Positions 61,573 to 64,000 of a stretch of 64,000 bases of DNA are shown piece after piece. Below the pieces are notes generated by a model. The model was not told where the DNA came from. It ran no database searches and was given only the letters and a program-made list of their open reading frames with translations. Location of the stretch: assembly GCF_007828035.1 (NCBI RefSeq), contig NZ_VITV01000017.1, forward strand, positions 1 through 64,000, written 5' to 3'. The translations under genes were made by a program, and so were the position numbers. How positions within the stretch are numbered: position 1 is the first letter of the stretch; every line of letters starts with the position of its first letter. Source of the stretch: Nitrospirillum amazonense (lineage in GTDB: Bacteria > Pseudomonadota > Alphaproteobacteria > Azospirillales > Azospirillaceae).

Positions 61573-62127
61573 TCATAAACTCCGCAGCATGGACATCAGG
61601 ATGCCGACCTTGGCCCGATGGGGCGCCGGGTCGGCATCCAGATTGACATCCATGCAGGTGCCTATGAAGAAAGCGGCGATCATGTCCGCCGTCACCCGGG
61701 CATCCAGCGCCGGTTGGGCTGCGGCCACGTTGCGGGCGATGGCGTCCGCCCGGCGCCGGTTGTAGGCACGGATGATGTCGGCCGCGCGGCTGGGCAGACA
61801 GTCAACCTCGCCTGTGACGTTGACGGCGAAGCAGCCGGGCTGGGCGGCCATGACGAACGGCGCTTCAGCCAGGAAGCGTTCGATGTTGGCCCATCCCAGC
61901 GGCTGCTGGTCCAGCAGGCGTAGGGCAGGGCCGGTATCGAGATAGCGCTGCAAGGCGGCGAGGAACAGGTCTTCCTTGCCCTCGAATTCCGTATACAGCC
62001 CTGATTTGTTGACGCCGGTGGCGCGTTCCAATTCCTGCACGTTGGTGCCGGCATAGCCCCGGCGCCAGAAGACGGGAACAGCCCGATCCAGGACGGCGTC
62101 GCGGGTGAATTTTCTCGGTCTAGCCAT
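61573..62127 (-). CDS. TetR-family repressor of the MFS/lactonase module
   Basis: A 184-residue TetR protein. The HTH is VLDRAVPVFWRRGYAGTNVQ then LERATGVNKSGLYTEFEGKE. The ligand domain includes PGCFAVNVTGEVDCLPSRAA, with a Cys at the place typical of NemR-like sensors of electrophiles. It is divergent from the MFS gene. Two palindromes of the type GAAC-N6-GTTC lie between them and a third precedes the lactonase gene, so it probably represses all three genes including itself. Confidence 0.88.
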   Translation of the reverse strand: MARPRKFTRDAVLDRAVPVFWRRGYAGTNVQELERATGVNKSGLYTEFEGKEDLFLAALQRYLDTGPALRLLDQQPLGWANIERFLAEAPFVMAAQPGCFAVNVTGEVDCLPSRAADIIRAYNRRRADAIARNVAAAQPALDARVTADMIAAFFIGTCMDVNLDADPAPHRAKVGILMSMLRSL

Positions 62128-62184
62128 GGCGAAAACATAGGGTTTTGCACCGGGTGGTTCAATATGTATGCACCTGAGGGAATA

Positions 62185-62198
62185 GAACCGATCAGTTC
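62185..62198. promoter_or_regulatory. Operator 1 of the TetR/MFS module
   Basis: GAACCGATCAGTTC: arms GAAC/GTTC, 6-bp centre. It is 58 bp from the tetR start. Confidence 0.6.
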
Positions 62199-62207
62199 AA
62201 AATCCCA

Positions 62208-62236
62208 TTGACTCGTTGATGCTCCAGGAATATGAA
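62208..62236 (+). promoter_or_regulatory. Candidate sigma-70 promoter of the MFS gene
   Basis: TTGACT at 62208-62213 and TATGAA at 62231-62236 with a 17-bp spacer. The -10 overlaps operator 2, as expected for repression by steric blocking. Confidence 0.5.
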
Positions 62237-62247
62237 CCAAATGGTTC
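62234..62247. promoter_or_regulatory. Operator 2 of the TetR/MFS module
   Basis: GAACCAAATGGTTC is an almost perfect palindrome (GAACCA/TGGTTC around AA) on the -10 region of the MFS promoter. Confidence 0.7.
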
Positions 62248-62280
62248 TAAATTGATGGCTCTTGACATAAAGGCAACGCC

Positions 62281-63495
62281 ATGCATTTCGCGCTTTCAAG
62301 CAAGGCTGGTTTCCGTGTCGCGGCGGGTGTGGTGGCTCACACCCTGTGGACCAGCGCGGCACCGGCCATGGTTTATCCGCTGTATGCCGGGCGCTGGCAT
62401 CTGACACCGAGCGTGACGACCGGCATCTTCGCCGTCTATCCGGTTACCGTGGTCGCGGTTTTGGTTCTGTTCGGCAACCTGTCGGACCAGGTAGGCCGTC
62501 GGCTGGCCATGCTGTACGGCGTGGCCGCTTCGGCCGCTGGGGTGCTGTTATTCGCGCTGGCCAACAACGTGGTGATGCTTCTTGCCGGACGCGCATTGAT
62601 GGGCATCGGGGTCGGCCTGTCGGCTGGACCGTCGGCCGCCGCGCTGGTGGATTTCGCCGAGGACGGAGCAGGTGTGGTCAAGGCCGGGGCCGCCACCTTG
62701 GCCTCCCAGGCTGCGGGCCTCGCCGCCGCGCTGCTGGTGGGCGGCGCCTTGGTGCAGTATGCGCCAGCCCCGATGCGTCTGAGCTTTTGGTTGCTGTTCG
62801 CTCTGCTGCTGATGTTGTTGGCCGGTATATTTCTGCTGCCCCGTCAAGCCTCCAATCCCGGAAGCGTTTCCGGATGGCGTCCGGCCTTGCCGCGGGTGCC
62901 GCCCGGCCTTAGGAAACCTTTCGGTTTCGCCGCGTTCACGGTGATGACGGCCTATTTCCACGGTGTCCTGATCGCTTCGCTTGGCTCGCAGGTAGCAAGG
63001 GATTTGGTCCGGTCCGATAACGCTCTGGTCAATGGGGCCGCTCTGGCGTTATTCGCCATCACCTTGGGGGTGGTTGGCTTACTCGCCCGGCGCTTGCGTC
63101 CGGATATTGCCATTGCGATGGGGGCCGTCGCGTCCCTGGCGGGCATGGCGTTCCTGGCCTTCGCGGTTTTGGCGCACAGCCTGACCAGCTTTCTGGCGGC
63201 AACCGTAGCCTCAGGCATGGGGTACGCCTGGATGGTCTATGGCGGCTTGGCGATGATTAACGCCGTGGCGTCACAGGCCGTGCGCGGCGGGATGACGTCC
63301 GCCGTCTTTCTGCTGGCGTATCTGTTCACTGGCCTGGCAGCCCTGGGCCTTGGCCATCTCGCTACCATCGCGACCCTGGGTCTCGCCATCTTGACCGGTG
63401 CGGGGCTCATGGCGGGGCTCTGCGTCGTGGTTGTGGTCCTGACGGTCTTGCCTCGGCGCATGTCACCTGGCCGCCCCAATATCCCACTATCGTGA
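62281..63495 (+). CDS. MFS transporter
   Basis: A 404-residue protein with about 12 helices. It has the MFS loop FGNLSDQVGRRLAMLYGVAA near residue 60 and the drug-transporter-like GRALMGIGVGLSAGPSAAAL near 101. It is probably an exporter induced through the adjacent TetR. The ATG at 62281 is chosen; its AAAGG signal is weak. It is followed after 59 bp by the lactonase gene with its own operator. Confidence 0.85.
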   Translation: MHFALSSKAGFRVAAGVVAHTLWTSAAPAMVYPLYAGRWHLTPSVTTGIFAVYPVTVVAVLVLFGNLSDQVGRRLAMLYGVAASAAGVLLFALANNVVMLLAGRALMGIGVGLSAGPSAAALVDFAEDGAGVVKAGAATLASQAAGLAAALLVGGALVQYAPAPMRLSFWLLFALLLMLLAGIFLLPRQASNPGSVSGWRPALPRVPPGLRKPFGFAAFTVMTAYFHGVLIASLGSQVARDLVRSDNALVNGAALALFAITLGVVGLLARRLRPDIAIAMGAVASLAGMAFLAFAVLAHSLTSFLAATVASGMGYAWMVYGGLAMINAVASQAVRGGMTSAVFLLAYLFTGLAALGLGHLATIATLGLAILTGAGLMAGLCVVVVVLTVLPRRMSPGRPNIPLS

Positions 63496-63500
63496 GTATT

Positions 63501-63518
63501 TTGAACTAAATAGTTCAA
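63501..63518. promoter_or_regulatory. Operator 3 of the TetR/MFS module, upstream of lactonase
   Basis: TTGAACTAAATAGTTCAA is an 18-bp perfect palindrome apart from its AA centre, sharing the GAAC-N6-GTTC core with the two sites before the MFS gene. It lies 36 bp upstream of the lactonase ATG. Confidence 0.75.
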
Positions 63519-63554
63519 ATCTTGTGAAATCCTTCAAAAAATTGGAGACGCGAC

Positions 63555-64000
63555 ATGACTCTCAAGATCCATCCCATCAACCTGGGCGACCTGACGATGG
63601 ACGCCTCCGGCTTGGTGCTCTTCCGCTCGCCCGGTGTGAAAACGACCATTCCCTTCCTGGGCTTCCTGATCACCGGCGGGCAAGAACCTATCTTGGTGGA
63701 CAGCGGCCCCCGTGATCCCCAAGCGTTCGCGGCGTTCGGCGTGGACTGCGTGCGCACGCCGGAGATGACCATTGATCATCATCTGGCGCAGCACGGCCTG
63801 CGCCGTAAGGACATTCGGCACATCGTTCATACCCATGCCCACCTGGACCATGTGGGGGCCGACGACCAGTTCCCTATGACCACCACCGTGGCCTTGGCAC
63901 GGCGGGAGCTCGAGTTTGCGGCCTCCGGCGTCATGGGGCCGGGCATGTACACCGCTGAGGACACCAAACACCTGATCGACCGGTTGCACACGCGGGGGGC
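63555..64000 (+). CDS. Metallo-beta-lactamase-fold lactonase (N-acyl-homoserine lactonase family), 3' end outside window
   Basis: The first 148 residues are visible. The start is an ATG at 63555 after TTGGAGACGCGAC. The zinc motif HTHAHLDHVG (HxHxDH) is near residue 96, preceded by ITGGQEPILVDSGPRD, as in AHL-lactonase-like proteins. The family hydrolyses lactones, including quorum-sensing signals, but many members have other substrates. The preceding TTGAAC palindrome links it to the TetR/MFS pair. The rest of the gene is beyond base 64000. Confidence 0.85.
   Translation, partial: MTLKIHPINLGDLTMDASGLVLFRSPGVKTTIPFLGFLITGGQEPILVDSGPRDPQAFAAFGVDCVRTPEMTIDHHLAQHGLRRKDIRHIVHTHAHLDHVGADDQFPMTTTVALARRELEFAASGVMGPGMYTAEDTKHLIDRLHTRG

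Noticed and set aside
62262-62267. TTGACA immediately before the MFS start as a -35 element
   Set aside because: It is only 13 bp from the start codon; the TTGACT-N17-TATGAA upstream fits better.

Overview
The window is GC-rich (roughly two thirds G+C by eye) and densely coded. It carries several TonB-dependent receptors, a two-partner-secretion-like adhesin tail, a complete Hut variant using HutF/HutG, and a FixK/FNR-type regulator with its DNA boxes. This fits an alphaproteobacterium, probably of the Azospirillum/Niveispirillum/Nitrospirillum type; that placement is inferred from gene content only. I see no rRNA, tRNA, CRISPR array, insertion sequence or prophage.

Layout. 1-3.3 kb: the C-terminal end of a repeat-rich MBG/YDG adhesin, overlapping a TPR-glycosyltransferase. 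3.3-8.1 kb: a Tat-exported GH1 glycosidase behind an isolated perfect palindrome, then a LysR/MFS/SDR set. 8.1-19 kb: an M61 peptidase, then a catabolic cluster (TonB receptor, MFS, type B carboxylesterase, acyl-CoA synthetase, TetR, MFE-type SDR). Two copies of one palindromic operator sit before its first and last genes. 19-34.9 kb: a histidine-utilisation region: a histidine ammonia-lyase homologue lacking its MIO triad, a TPR-sulfotransferase, a second TonB receptor, hutC, hutF, hutI, hutG, hutU, hutD and a HisJQMP-like ABC importer. HutC-type boxes occur in both divergent promoters. 34.9-57.4 kb: a low-oxygen/stress island: nitroreductase, an envelope-remodelling operon (DUF3775, patatin, polysaccharide deacetylase, DUF4015 glycosidase, an AmiE-like/NamZ fusion), MgtA, two Usp proteins, a FixK-like regulator, a BCAM0308-like protein, a Bax-inhibitor protein, GroEL, three BON proteins, a COG2187 kinase, PRPP synthetase, a Lpp-type lipoprotein with an L,D-transpeptidase, a frameshifted phosphoribosyltransferase and an intracellular PHB depolymerase. 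Six TTGA-N6-TCAA-like boxes lie 80-190 bp upstream of the leading genes. The content resembles the low-oxygen-activated (lxa) locus known from Burkholderia cenocepacia. 57.4-64 kb: decayed coding sequence, a DsrE-like Tat protein, a serine-hydrolase pseudo-enzyme fused to DUF302, an SDR, and a TetR/MFS/metallo-lactonase module with three matching palindromes; the lactonase runs off the window.

How it works together. Four small regulons can be read from DNA motifs: HutC (ATGTCTATACAT type), FixK/FNR (TTGA-N6-TCAA), the 17.3 kb TetR (ATTCACnC-N6-GAGTGAAT) and the 62 kb TetR (GAAC-N6-GTTC). The most unusual items are the MIO-less lyase with HutC boxes pointing at a sulfotransferase and TonB receptor, the FNR-box envelope genes (AmiE-NamZ fusion; Lpp plus transpeptidase), and the degenerate beta-lactamase-DUF302 protein.
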